64,000 nucleotides of DNA from Verrucolacustris sp044348085 (GTDB lineage Bacteria; Verrucomicrobiota; Verrucomicrobiia; Methylacidiphilales; Verrucolacustridaceae): NCBI GenBank assembly GCA_044348085.1, contig JBIKTM010000003.1, forward strand, positions 62,001-126,000. The letters run 5' to 3'. Made by a program: the position numbers and the translations under genes. A model generated the notes under the pieces. The model saw only the letters and a program-made list of their open reading frames with translations. It was not told the origin of the DNA and ran no database searches. This document shows positions 7,770-16,715 of this stretch, piece by piece (the stretch's first letter is position 1; every line of letters begins with the position of its first letter).

Positions 7770-9113
7770 TCATTTTTTGAGTGAGGCAGATTCTTTATCC
7801 ATAATCTTACTGATCAGGACTTCAGCGCACCTTCTTCCTGCTCCCAAATGCTCCTGAAAACACGCCTTCGCCCGCCGGCCTAGCTCCTCCCGCTCCTCCG
7901 GAGTCGCCAACAGTTCTCCCACCACCTGCTCCAACTCATCCGCTGATCCTGTCACCCGTATCGCCTTTGCTTCCTCAAATTCTCTTCGTAGCGGCATAAA
8001 GTTCTCCATATGGGGACCTGCCACAATCGCCCGACCATGCCGCGCCGCCTCAAGAAAGTTTTGCCCCCCCGTTCCCGTCAGCGTCTTACCAATGAAAACC
8101 ACATCGGCCGTAGGATAAAGATCCCGTAACTCACCCGTCGTATCCACCAGCAAAATATCAGGATCCGTTTGACCCTCCTGCTCCAAGCGAGATCGTCGAA
8201 CCACCCTCAACCCCGTCTCCTCCAACTCACCCAAAATCGAATTTGTCCTTTCCGCATGCCTTGGCACCAACATCAATCTCAGTTGCGGGTATCTTCCTTT
8301 GAGATTCTTGACCATGTCAGCCAAAATCCTCTCCTCTCCAGGATGCGTGCTCCCTCCCAGTAACAAAATCTGACCGTTTCCCCAACCTGCTGCCTGACGC
8401 AACTCACTTCCCTTTCCAGGATGATCCGCAACAAGGGCTGCAACATCGTACTTCATACTGCCCATCAGATGCAGACGCTCTTGAGGGAACCCTGCAATGG
8501 CGAAACGTCTCATGTCCTCCTGACTCTGTACCCCAATCCAATCGAATAACTGCAAAACGGGCCGAACAAACGTTCTGGCGATTCGAAAAAGCCTTCGGTT
8601 CCTGCGCGACAATCTGGAATTTACCAAAAAGACCTCCACGCCCATCTTGCGTGCCCGCCAAAGCATATTGGGCCAGATTTCGTTCTCGACCAAGATCAGG
8701 GCGGACGGACGGATTCGCCGAAACGCACGTAGCATAGCGTAGTAGAAATCCGTCGGTACGTAGACCAAACGTGTGTTCGCATCCAAAAGCGGTTCACCCA
8801 CCTTCCGCCCTGTCGGAGTCCCGGTCGTTAGCAAAACCCGCAGATCGGGTCTCTTGGCCCGCAACTCCCGGACCAGAACGCGCGCCAGCAACATCTCTCC
8901 CACGCTCACCGCATGAATCCAAACAGGCTGACGCGGATCTTTTAGCCACTCCTTCAAATCCTTAGGGTAGTGACCCAATCTCTCTCCCAATCTTTCCCAA
9001 AACGGCTGTCGTCGCCAAATGAGATAAGTGAAGTAAGGCCACGTCAGCGCAAACCCCAGCGTGAAGAGAATATTATATCCTATCTTCAGCCAGCTTTCAG
9101 GGATTGTTTTCAT
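7770..9113 (-). CDS. waaA: Kdo transferase (lipid A glycosyltransferase)
   Basis: This 447-residue protein adds 3-deoxy-D-manno-octulosonic acid from CMP-Kdo to lipid IVA on the inner face of the cytoplasmic membrane. It has the N-terminal membrane anchor (residues about 10-30), the WIHAVSVGE motif, and a GT-B fold with GSTHPGEE and the C-terminal GGQNFLEAA donor-binding loop. Its presence shows the organism makes lipopolysaccharide. It overlaps the upstream recombinase gene by four bases and shares its direction. Confidence 0.95.
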   Translation of the reverse strand: MKTIPESWLKIGYNILFTLGFALTWPYFTYLIWRRQPFWERLGERLGHYPKDLKEWLKDPRQPVWIHAVSVGEMLLARVLVRELRAKRPDLRVLLTTGTPTGRKVGEPLLDANTRLVYVPTDFYYAMLRAFRRIRPSALILVENEIWPNMLWRARKMGVEVFLVNSRLSRRNRRLFRIARTFVRPVLQLFDWIGVQSQEDMRRFAIAGFPQERLHLMGSMKYDVAALVADHPGKGSELRQAAGWGNGQILLLGGSTHPGEERILADMVKNLKGRYPQLRLMLVPRHAERTNSILGELEETGLRVVRRSRLEQEGQTDPDILLVDTTGELRDLYPTADVVFIGKTLTGTGGQNFLEAARHGRAIVAGPHMENFMPLRREFEEAKAIRVTGSADELEQVVGELLATPEEREELGRRAKACFQEHLGAGRRCAEVLISKIMDKESASLKK

Positions 9114-10015
9114 GCTCGGGGATGCGCCTTTCCATAGGCCCCACGTAACCTCTCCGTAGTCACTTTCGTGTAAATTTCTGTGCTGGTTAACCTCGCGTGC
9201 CCCAACAGCTCTTGGACCGCCCGCAGATCTGCACCCCGCGCGAGCAGATGGGTTGCAAAGCTGTGCCGCAACTTATGCGGAGTTAGAGAGGGATCCAACT
9301 CCGCCTCGGCCAAGTACTCTTTTAGATTCCTCTGAAATACACGTGCACACAGACGTTCCCCCCTCGGCCCCAAAAAGGCAGGACCCGCTTCCCGCCTCCA
9401 TCCAGCAGGTAACTTTTCTAAATACTTTGCCATTCCCTCCCGCACAGCTTCTCCCAACACCACAAGTCTCTCTTTTCCGCCCTTTCCCCTCACTTTCAGA
9501 GTTCGCTTTCCCTCCTCATGAAAAGACCTCCACGAAAGGCTGAGCGCTTCCCCCAAACGCAACCCCGTTCCATAAAGCAGTTCCAAAAGAGCCGCATCCC
9601 GCCACCTCGACCATGCAGGCTCTTTCCGACCCGCTACCTTACATGGCTTTTTTTCCAATAGACGGCAAGGTGCCGACAAAAGATTCGCCATCTGCTCCTC
9701 ACTCAAAAACCGTGGCAAACTTTTACGAGGCCGGGGTAGCCGCAGACCCGCAGCTGGATTATCCGCTCTTTCTCCTCGAGACTGCATCCACTGAAAAAAA
9801 GTCCGTAAAGCTGAAAACCGTAAACGAACAGAGGCTGGCCCATGACGCCCTTCTCCCGCCAACCCGTGAAGGTATGCACGACACTCTGCCTCCCCCACCT
9901 CCTCCCAACTACCCTTTCGTTTTTTCTGAAACTCTTCCAACACCTGATGATAGTTGCGAACCGTGTGAGGCGATAAACCTCGCTCCTCCGCCAAATGCCT
10001 CAAAAAAGCAGCCAA
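9110..10015 (-). CDS. Xer-type tyrosine recombinase
   Basis: This protein of about 301 residues has an N-terminal SAM-like DNA-binding domain (FLRHLAEERGLSPHTVRNY) and the catalytic pattern of the family: Arg in GTGLRLGEAL, HKLRHSFATH, LLGHARL and the nucleophile Tyr in IYTKV. The length fits XerC/XerD, which resolve chromosome dimers at dif. The context (topB, dprA, waaA) is chromosomal housekeeping, so I do not link it to the island at 23-49 kb. The visible start is TTG at 10015; the coding frame stays open a little further upstream, so the true start is uncertain. Confidence 0.88.
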   Translation of the reverse strand: MAAFLRHLAEERGLSPHTVRNYHQVLEEFQKKRKGSWEEVGEAECRAYLHGLAGEGRHGPASVRLRFSALRTFFQWMQSRGERADNPAAGLRLPRPRKSLPRFLSEEQMANLLSAPCRLLEKKPCKVAGRKEPAWSRWRDAALLELLYGTGLRLGEALSLSWRSFHEEGKRTLKVRGKGGKERLVVLGEAVREGMAKYLEKLPAGWRREAGPAFLGPRGERLCARVFQRNLKEYLAEAELDPSLTPHKLRHSFATHLLARGADLRAVQELLGHARLTSTEIYTKVTTERLRGAYGKAHPRA

Positions 10016-10047
10016 CTTGGGGTCGGCGGCTTCGATCGTGTGAGTTT

Positions 10048-12543
10048 TCAGGCCGCCGCGCTCGCCCGGGCTTTGGCCGTTTTGGCGCTCTTGGGCTTGC
10101 GCGGTTCGCGAGGGGGAAAGTCAAAAGAGACTTTCCCGTCTTTCCACATCAAAAACGCAGAAAAGGGTCGCCTTGTCTTGTTGGAAATAAACTTTTCCAA
10201 TAGGGCCGTTTTCCCATTCTTGAGAAGATCCTGCACCTCAGGAACGGTGATATCGCGATTGAGAATCTTTTTCGAAACTTTGAAGGTACACGTTGCTGGC
10301 TTCGCAACGCTATGCTCACAGACATACCGAAGTTGACTCATGAACATCTTCCCACTGCACGCTGGGCACTGACCCAGCGGCTCCTGCCCTGTGAAATCCA
10401 AAGTTCCCTCCTCCTCCCCCACGACCAGCTCGATCTTGCGACCTTCCCCCAATTTAAGACCGGCAGAAAAAGGCCTTCCCAAGCGACTCCGAAATCCATC
10501 CACTAATCCCATCGTACCCTTTTGCAACAATTCCAGAAATTCGTGAGCCTCAATCCTCCGACCTGCCAAAACCTTTCGCACCGCGTACTGCTGATCCAAC
10601 GTGCGATACTCCCGTAAAGTCTCCTCAAACTCCTGGCCCGTTTGCGGGTCCTTGAAATCCAACTTGCGTAGCACGTGATCCTTGTCCTGGAAAACCCGCG
10701 CCTTTTCCACAATGTCCCGAGTCACCTTCTGAATTTCTCGCATGAACTCCTCTCTCTTCATCCGTCCATGCTCCACCTCTTTCAGCTTGTACTCCCACTC
10801 CCCCGTCATCTCGGGGGATTGCAGAATCTCAATCCCCAAAGCGTCCAGCGTCTCAAATAATCCGAACGCTTTCGCTGTCGGCACAAGCTCCCGCCCGATT
10901 CGACGCACGTACTCCTCCGAGATCAGTGTCTCAATGGTGGCCGCTCGCGTGGCAGGCGTGCCCAACCCCCGCTCTCCCATCGCCTCTCGTAACGCATCAT
11001 CATCCAACGTTTTTCCCGCTCCTTCCATGGCGCTTAGAAGTGTCGCTTCTGTCATTCGTGCTGGCGGCTTCGTCTGCAACCCTTCCGCCAAAATTGCTAC
11101 TGTTTTAACCTTCTCCCCCTCCACCACGGGAACCAGCAACTTCCCCTCCTCTCCGCCACCCTCCTCCGCTGCCTCCTTTCCGTATACAGCCAACCAACCT
11201 GCCTCTTTCAGAATTTTTCCATCTGTGCGAAAAGCATGTCCCTCAACACGTGTGATCCGATTCGTAACCTCATAAATGGCCTCAGGATAAAATACCGCGA
11301 TAAACCGCCGAACAATCGCTGCATACACCTTCATCTCGATCTCATCCAACTTGGCTGGAATCTGCTGGGTCGGAATAATCGCAAAGTGGTCACTGACCTT
11401 AGCCGTGTTGAAAACTCTCTTGGTCGGCTTCAGCCACCCTTTTTTGAGCACGGTTTCTGAAAACTCCCCAAACTCACTGCCTTTAAAGTTCTCCAACGTC
11501 GACTGAGCCACTCCCAAATAATCCTCAGGTAAATAACGGGAATCGGTACGCGGATACGTGATCGCTTTATGCTTTTCGTAAAGGGCTTGAGCAATCTGTA
11601 GGGTCCTGCGGGCCGATAAACCAAAACGGCTATTTCCCTCCCGTTGCAGGCTCGTTAAGTCATACAACAGCGGAGACAACTGGCGGGATGGCTTCTTCTC
11701 ATCGTGCACCTCCCCACTCTTTCCCTTGCACTCGGCCACAATCTGCTCGGCACTCTTCTGATTCCACAAACGCTCCGGCCTCTGTTCCGCACCTCGTTCT
11801 GAAACTTTCTGATCAGCCAACTTCTCGTCAAACCACTTTCCCTCATACTCTCCTGCTTTGGCTCCAAACGTGGCGTGCACCTCCCAGAATTCCTTCGGGA
11901 CGAAAGCCCGAATCTGCCTCTCCCGCTCCACCAAAATGCTCAGGGTTGGCGTTTGAACTCGCCCGGCCGTGGTCAGAAAGAATCCTCCCCCCTTTGAATT
12001 CAACGCCGTTAAAGCCCGCGTAGTATTGATCCCCACCAACCAATCACTCTCCGAGCGTGATTTGGCCGCATCCAGCAAAGGCTCCATCTCTTCCTCTTTG
12101 CGTAACTTTGTGAAACCTTCGCGGACCGATGCCGGCGTCATCGATTGCAACCAAAGTCTCTGCACCTTTTTTTTGCACTCAGCCGCTTCCATCACATAAC
12201 GAAAAATCAGCTCCCCCTCCCGACCGGCGTCGCATGCATTAATCACCCCTGTCACATCCTTCCTCTTCAGTAATTTCTTCAAAACCTCAAACCGGGGCGC
12301 CGTCCGCTCAATCACCTTCAACTTAAACTCGTCAGGCAAAAGAGGCAGACTTTCAAAACTCCACTTCCCTTTTCCCTTTCCGTACTCCGTCGGCTTGCAC
12401 AACTCAATCAGATGCCCAATCGCCGAACTCAGAACAAAAGTGTCCGATTCCCAATACTCCCCCTCCTTCTTAAACCCAGTCAGCACCCTGGCCAAATCAT
12501 TGGCCACGCTCGGCTTCTCTGCGATGATCAGTTTTTTCGCCAT
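10048..12543 (-). CDS. topB: DNA topoisomerase III-type enzyme
   Basis: This 831-residue type IA topoisomerase has the TOPRIM motif DAGREGELI at 105-113 and the active-site tyrosine Tyr330 in ITYPRTDSRYL. The N-terminus MAKKLIIAEKPSVA is typical of topoisomerase III rather than TopA. It relaxes and decatenates negatively supercoiled DNA by single-strand passage. The C-terminus adds a Cys-containing segment (QCPACSGKM) and a basic Lys/Ala tail, so it is longer than the basic TopB core. Confidence 0.94.
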   Translation of the reverse strand: MAKKLIIAEKPSVANDLARVLTGFKKEGEYWESDTFVLSSAIGHLIELCKPTEYGKGKGKWSFESLPLLPDEFKLKVIERTAPRFEVLKKLLKRKDVTGVINACDAGREGELIFRYVMEAAECKKKVQRLWLQSMTPASVREGFTKLRKEEEMEPLLDAAKSRSESDWLVGINTTRALTALNSKGGGFFLTTAGRVQTPTLSILVERERQIRAFVPKEFWEVHATFGAKAGEYEGKWFDEKLADQKVSERGAEQRPERLWNQKSAEQIVAECKGKSGEVHDEKKPSRQLSPLLYDLTSLQREGNSRFGLSARRTLQIAQALYEKHKAITYPRTDSRYLPEDYLGVAQSTLENFKGSEFGEFSETVLKKGWLKPTKRVFNTAKVSDHFAIIPTQQIPAKLDEIEMKVYAAIVRRFIAVFYPEAIYEVTNRITRVEGHAFRTDGKILKEAGWLAVYGKEAAEEGGGEEGKLLVPVVEGEKVKTVAILAEGLQTKPPARMTEATLLSAMEGAGKTLDDDALREAMGERGLGTPATRAATIETLISEEYVRRIGRELVPTAKAFGLFETLDALGIEILQSPEMTGEWEYKLKEVEHGRMKREEFMREIQKVTRDIVEKARVFQDKDHVLRKLDFKDPQTGQEFEETLREYRTLDQQYAVRKVLAGRRIEAHEFLELLQKGTMGLVDGFRSRLGRPFSAGLKLGEGRKIELVVGEEEGTLDFTGQEPLGQCPACSGKMFMSQLRYVCEHSVAKPATCTFKVSKKILNRDITVPEVQDLLKNGKTALLEKFISNKTRRPFSAFLMWKDGKVSFDFPPREPRKPKSAKTAKARASAAA

Positions 12544-12546
12544 ATG

Positions 12547-13641
12547 TTAGTCTATACGGGTAAAGTACTTACCGGGCATTTGTCGCACCCGATGCTTGAG
12601 TTCAAGTTTCAAAAGGGTGGCGGACACAACCGGCGAAGGCAACCCGCATTTTCGCGTTAAAACGTCCATATGCATCTCCTCACGACCCAACCCCTCCAGC
12701 ACCTTTTTTTCCTCTGCTCCTAAATTCCCCTTGGGTGAAACAGGCGCAGGCATCTCGCCCTGAGGAATTAAAAATTCAAATTCCGCTAAAACATCCTCCA
12801 CCGACTCCACCAGTCGCGCCCCCTCTTTGAGCAGTTGATGACACCCCCCCGACTGCGGATGATCAATCCTTCCTGGTACGGCAAATACCTGTCTGCTCTG
12901 CTCTAACGCCTGCTTTGCTGTGATCATGGCTCCGCTCGCCCGTGCTGCCTCAATCACCAGAACACCTTTACTCAAACCACTCACAATCCGGTTACGCATC
13001 GGAAACGTTTGCCGGTCGGGTGCCGTACCCAAACAAAACTCACTCATTACACAACCCCCCTCTTCAACCATTTTGTCCGCCAAAGATCGGTTCTCTGCGG
13101 GATACATCTGATCCATCGAGCAGCCCAACACGCCTGCCGTTCTGCCCTTTGCCGCTAACGCGCCCTGATGCGCCGCGGTATCGATCCCCCTCGCCAACCC
13201 ACTCACTACCCCAACCCCCGCGTAAGCCAGTTGATACCCCAATTTTTTCGCTAGCTCGATTCCATATCCCGTGGCCTCTCGGGTTCCCACAATTCCCAAA
13301 CACGCCCCCCGTACCGTTTCGATATTACCCCGATAGTATAGCACCATCGGCGGGTCATGAATTTCCCGCAAGAGGGGCGGATACAAAGGATCCTCACAAT
13401 CCACCACCTTCAATTTGAGTTCTGAAATTCTTTTTAACTCGGCCCCTAGATCAAAACTCTTCTCCCACCCCCGAATCGATTCCGCCACCGCCTGACCCAC
13501 CCCTTCCACTCCTGCCAGCTTCGAGGAGGCCATACCCACGATTCCCTCCACCCCACCCAACACCTCCCGTAACTTTCTCACCCTCACTGGCCCAACCAAA
13601 CGCAGGGCGTTGAGAATGAGATAGGCCTCCGTTCGCGTCAT
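12547..13641 (-). CDS. dprA: DNA-processing protein DprA
   Basis: This 364-residue protein loads RecA on incoming single-stranded DNA during natural transformation. The Rossmann-like core has GTREATGYG, SGLARGIDTAAH and QTFPMRNRIVSGLS. An N-terminal SAM-like region and a C-terminal winged-helix-like segment (about 300-360) flank it. It overlaps aroB by four bases and lies just upstream of topB in the same direction. Its presence is compatible with DNA uptake as the source of the nearby island, but does not prove competence. Confidence 0.95.
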   Translation of the reverse strand: MTRTEAYLILNALRLVGPVRVRKLREVLGGVEGIVGMASSKLAGVEGVGQAVAESIRGWEKSFDLGAELKRISELKLKVVDCEDPLYPPLLREIHDPPMVLYYRGNIETVRGACLGIVGTREATGYGIELAKKLGYQLAYAGVGVVSGLARGIDTAAHQGALAAKGRTAGVLGCSMDQMYPAENRSLADKMVEEGGCVMSEFCLGTAPDRQTFPMRNRIVSGLSKGVLVIEAARASGAMITAKQALEQSRQVFAVPGRIDHPQSGGCHQLLKEGARLVESVEDVLAEFEFLIPQGEMPAPVSPKGNLGAEEKKVLEGLGREEMHMDVLTRKCGLPSPVVSATLLKLELKHRVRQMPGKYFTRID

Positions 13642-14726
13642 CCCTTGGGAAGTTTTCCCTCCCTAACCTCCTCCAGTGACAGTTGAATCTTTTTCTCCGT
13701 CACCCCCGTCACAAGATCCGCTTTTCCAATTTTTTTCAAAAGAACCCACCGGATGCCTTGGGTCGTGGCCTTTTTGTCCCTGGCCATCACGGGAGACAGC
13801 CGATCCCAACGCAGTTCGGGGTGCGTCACAGGCAATCCGTGGGCACGAAGTGCGGCCTTAAGCTTCTCCACCGCCCTCTTTTTGAGGCGCCGGGCCTTCA
13901 CAGAAAGATGAGCTGCCACCACCATTCCGATCGCCACAGCCTCCCCATGCCGCAAGCCCTCATAACCCACAACTCCCTCCAATCCATGGGCCACCGTATG
14001 ACCGAAATTGAGCAGAGCCCTCTTTCCTTTGAGATCCATTTCGTCTTCACCCGCCAACTTGGCTTTGATTTCTACACATCTCTTGACCACTTTCCTCATC
14101 GAGCGAGGCGGCCCCTTCGCCAGAGAACCAAAGAGTTTCGAATCTGCGATCACTCCGTACTTTAACACTTCCGCCATTCCGGCCCGCTTTTCTGCCAACG
14201 GCAAAGATTCCAACCAACGCAAATCTGCAATCACAGTTCTAGGAGGATGAAACGCCCCAACCAAATTTTTTCCCTCAGGCAGATCGATCCCCGTTTTTCC
14301 GCCCACACTGCTGTCCACCATCGCGACCACCGTCGTCGGAATCTGAATCACGGGTAACCCGCGCAAAAAAGTCGCTGCGACAAATCCCGCCAAATCTCCC
14401 GTCACTCCACCCCCCACCGCCACAATCCACCCATCCCGTGTCAACCCAGCACCCGCCAACTGCCGAACCACCCGTCCGTACTCCTCAACCGACTTCGACC
14501 GTTCCCCCGCTGGAATTCTCACTCGTACCACTCGCGAGGCCCGCTTCTCGAGCCATGCAAAAATTGCCAAAGTCAGCGGAAGTGCCGCCACACCCTCATC
14601 TACCAGCATCGCAACGGGCACTTTGGCCGGTAAATGAGCCTGCATCCCTTGGGGCAAAACCTTATCCCCAACATAAACAGAATATACTCCTGAACTCGAT
14701 TTCACCTTTACTCGCTGGACGCTCAT
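13638..14726 (-). CDS. aroB: 3-Dehydroquinate synthase
   Basis: This 362-residue NAD- and metal-dependent enzyme converts DAHP to 3-dehydroquinate in the shikimate pathway. Signatures include AVGGGVTGDLAGFVAATFLRG, PTTVVAMVDSSVGGKTGID and NFGHTVAHGLE, the last containing metal-binding histidine. It heads the leftward run aroB, dprA, topB, recombinase, waaA. Confidence 0.96.
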   Translation of the reverse strand: MSVQRVKVKSSSGVYSVYVGDKVLPQGMQAHLPAKVPVAMLVDEGVAALPLTLAIFAWLEKRASRVVRVRIPAGERSKSVEEYGRVVRQLAGAGLTRDGWIVAVGGGVTGDLAGFVAATFLRGLPVIQIPTTVVAMVDSSVGGKTGIDLPEGKNLVGAFHPPRTVIADLRWLESLPLAEKRAGMAEVLKYGVIADSKLFGSLAKGPPRSMRKVVKRCVEIKAKLAGEDEMDLKGKRALLNFGHTVAHGLEGVVGYEGLRHGEAVAIGMVVAAHLSVKARRLKKRAVEKLKAALRAHGLPVTHPELRWDRLSPVMARDKKATTQGIRWVLLKKIGKADLVTGVTEKKIQLSLEEVREGKLPKG

Positions 14727-14947
14727 AAAACTCTTTTTATGCCATCCCTAGGGCGGGACAAGTCGCTCATTTGGGTCAATTTCCACCCCCATCCAGCTAC
14801 GCTAAACCCCTGCATAAAGTATTAAACTGACCAAGTCGCAAAAGGGTTCGCTACTTTCCCTCCTACATCCCCCCTCATGAATGGGGGAGGCTTACATGTC
14901 ATAATCAAAAACAGCCTTATAAAACATTGGCTATCAATCACTTCTAT

Positions 14948-14960
14948 GGGGTCAGAGGTC
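14948..14960 (+). repeat. 13-base motif GGGGTCAGAGGTC, copy 1
   Basis: This motif recurs exactly 61 bases downstream. It resembles short GGGGTCAG-type motifs seen near REP-associated Y1 transposase elements, but no transposase is visible here, so the link is only a guess. Confidence 0.5.
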
Positions 14961-15008
14961 TTGTAAAAAGCTGATAACCAAGGCTTTATATGGGCACTTT
15001 TGAAATGC

Positions 15009-15021
15009 GGGGTCAGAGGTC
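15009..15021 (+). repeat. 13-base motif GGGGTCAGAGGTC, copy 2
   Basis: This is an exact second copy of the motif at 14948, in the same orientation and 58 bases before the folE2 start. It could be a remnant of a small repetitive element or part of a regulatory site. Confidence 0.5.
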
Positions 15022-15078
15022 GAAATCCAAATCCCTGCACTTTGCCCAGAAGCGAGATTCGGTTAAAGTAGACATGCT

Positions 15079-15876
15079 TTGAAAAAGACCCCAACCCAGC
15101 CCCACTCCCTTCACGATACCCAATCTTCCCCCGATTCTCGGAACCTCAGAATCGATAAGGTCGGCGTCAAAGGCCTCCGCTACCCCATCGTCGTCCGCGA
15201 CCGTGCCCACGCCACCCAAAATACCGTCGCAACAATCGCTCTCGCAGTCGACCTCCCCCACCAGTTCAAAGGAACCCATATGAGCCGCTTTCTCGAAGTC
15301 CTCCAAGAACACGGCAGCCTCATCCATGTCGAAAGTATCCCCGCCATACTTCGGGCCCTTCAACAACGCCTTCAAGCCGACTCCGCTCACCTCGAACTGG
15401 ACTTTCCCTACTTTATAGAAAAAAAGGCACCCGTCACTGCCTCCCCAGGCCTCGTGGATTATCAAATCCACTTCGATGCCACCCTCCATGGAAAAGATCT
15501 CCGCTTCAAAGTCGCTGTCACAGTTCCCGTCACCACTCTCTGCCCGTGCAGCAAGGCCATCAGCGAACGGGGCGCCCATAATCAACGCGGCCTCGTCCGC
15601 CTCGAGGTTACCTTCGGCAAAACCGTCTGGATCGAGGACCTCGTTGCGCTGGTCGAATCCTGTGCCAGCTCCGAAATCTTTTCTCTCCTCAAACGGCCTG
15701 ACGAAAAGCACGTAACCGAACAGGCCTACGATAATCCCGTTTTTGTCGAGGACCTCGTCCGTGCCGTCTCCCTCAAATGCGACGCTCATCCCGACATCCA
15801 GTGGTACCGCGTGGAGGCGGAAAATTTCGAAAGCATCCATAATCACAGCGCGTACGCAATGATCGAACGCGGGTAA
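15079..15876 (+). CDS. folE2: GTP cyclohydrolase FolE2
   Basis: This 265-residue protein makes 7,8-dihydroneopterin triphosphate from GTP, the entry step of folate (and queuosine) synthesis. The type IB signature TTLCPCSKAISERGAHNQRG carries the active-site cysteine and histidine, and VGVKGLRYP is at the N-terminus. FolE2 is less dependent on zinc than FolE and is often induced under zinc limitation; no Zur site was recognised here. The start appears to be TTG at 15079, since the nearby ATG at 15074 is out of frame and stops at once. Confidence 0.93.
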   Translation: MKKTPTQPHSLHDTQSSPDSRNLRIDKVGVKGLRYPIVVRDRAHATQNTVATIALAVDLPHQFKGTHMSRFLEVLQEHGSLIHVESIPAILRALQQRLQADSAHLELDFPYFIEKKAPVTASPGLVDYQIHFDATLHGKDLRFKVAVTVPVTTLCPCSKAISERGAHNQRGLVRLEVTFGKTVWIEDLVALVESCASSEIFSLLKRPDEKHVTEQAYDNPVFVEDLVRAVSLKCDAHPDIQWYRVEAENFESIHNHSAYAMIERG

Positions 15877-15940
15877 TTCCCCTGCGTCATTCTGCACTTT
15901 TCTCTTCAGCACAATCCCTAACCCTGTTTACTCTTTCGCT

Positions 15941-16690
15941 ATGACCCACGATCTCCTGATTTCCATCCTTGTCGGCCTCGCGGGCCAGATCGTCGACGGC
16001 ACTCTCGGCATGGCGTACGGCGTCACCTGCTCCTCCTTTCTCCTCGCCCTTGGCACTGCCCCCGCTCTCGTCAGCTACAGCGTCAAAGTCTCAGAAATCT
16101 TTACCACAGGCGTCAGTGGCATCAGCCATCTCTTCCACCAGAACGTCAACAAAACCCTCTTTCTCGAACTTTGTATCCCGGGAGTCCTAGGAGGCGTTAC
16201 GGGCGCGTACATTCTCTCCAACTTTCCTGGAGAAAAATTCAAACCTTGGATCAGCGCCTATCTCATCCTGATGGGGGCCTACATCCTTTACCGCTCTAAC
16301 CACAAGCCGATCTCCATTACCCCCGAGCCCGCCAAAGCTATCCCCCTCGCCTTAACTGGCGGATTCCTCGATGCGGTCGGTGGCGGAGGTTGGGGCCCTG
16401 TCGTCGCCTCCACCCTCCTCGCAAAAGGCCACCAACCCCGCTACGTGATCGGTTCCGTCAATATGGCCGAATTTTTTGTCACCCTCAGCCAAGCCCTAAC
16501 CTTCTTCTTCTTTTTGAAGTTAGAAAATCTTCCCCTGATCGCAGGACTGATTCTGGGAGGAGTCATCGCTGCTCCTTTTGCGGCCAAACTTTGTAAAATT
16601 CTACCCGCAAAGATAATGATGCGACTTGTGGGAATTCTCCTCATCGTTGTCAGCGCACACACTTTGCTTCGGGCCATCGGAAAGATCTAG
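15941..16690 (+). CDS. TauE/SafE-family membrane permease
   Basis: This 249-residue, very hydrophobic protein has about eight membrane segments in two similar halves (GLAGQIVDGTLGMAYG near the N-terminus and TGGFLDAVGGGGWGP in the middle), the duplicated pattern of the TauE/SafE family. These proteins are thought to export sulfite or other small anions. The substrate cannot be assigned from context. Confidence 0.88.
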   Translation: MTHDLLISILVGLAGQIVDGTLGMAYGVTCSSFLLALGTAPALVSYSVKVSEIFTTGVSGISHLFHQNVNKTLFLELCIPGVLGGVTGAYILSNFPGEKFKPWISAYLILMGAYILYRSNHKPISITPEPAKAIPLALTGGFLDAVGGGGWGPVVASTLLAKGHQPRYVIGSVNMAEFFVTLSQALTFFFFLKLENLPLIAGLILGGVIAAPFAAKLCKILPAKIMMRLVGILLIVVSAHTLLRAIGKI

Positions 16691-16715
16691 TCTCCCCCTT
16701 CAGCGCCCTTCTCCC

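Larger units (their letters stand above)
14727..15078. other. Intergenic region between aroB and folE2
   Basis: About 350 bases separate the divergent genes aroB and folE2. An open reading frame here shows no family features and I do not regard it as a gene. The region holds two copies of a 13-base motif (annotated separately) and presumably both promoters. Confidence 0.6.

Noticed and set aside
9110..10015. Tyrosine recombinase as the integrase of the island
   Set aside because: It lies 13 kb outside the island among housekeeping genes and has XerC/D features; no attachment-site repeats link it to the island borders.
14822..15094. Open reading frame on the minus strand between aroB and folE2
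   Set aside because: It has no family features, overlaps the folE2 start and runs through the repeated 13-base motifs.
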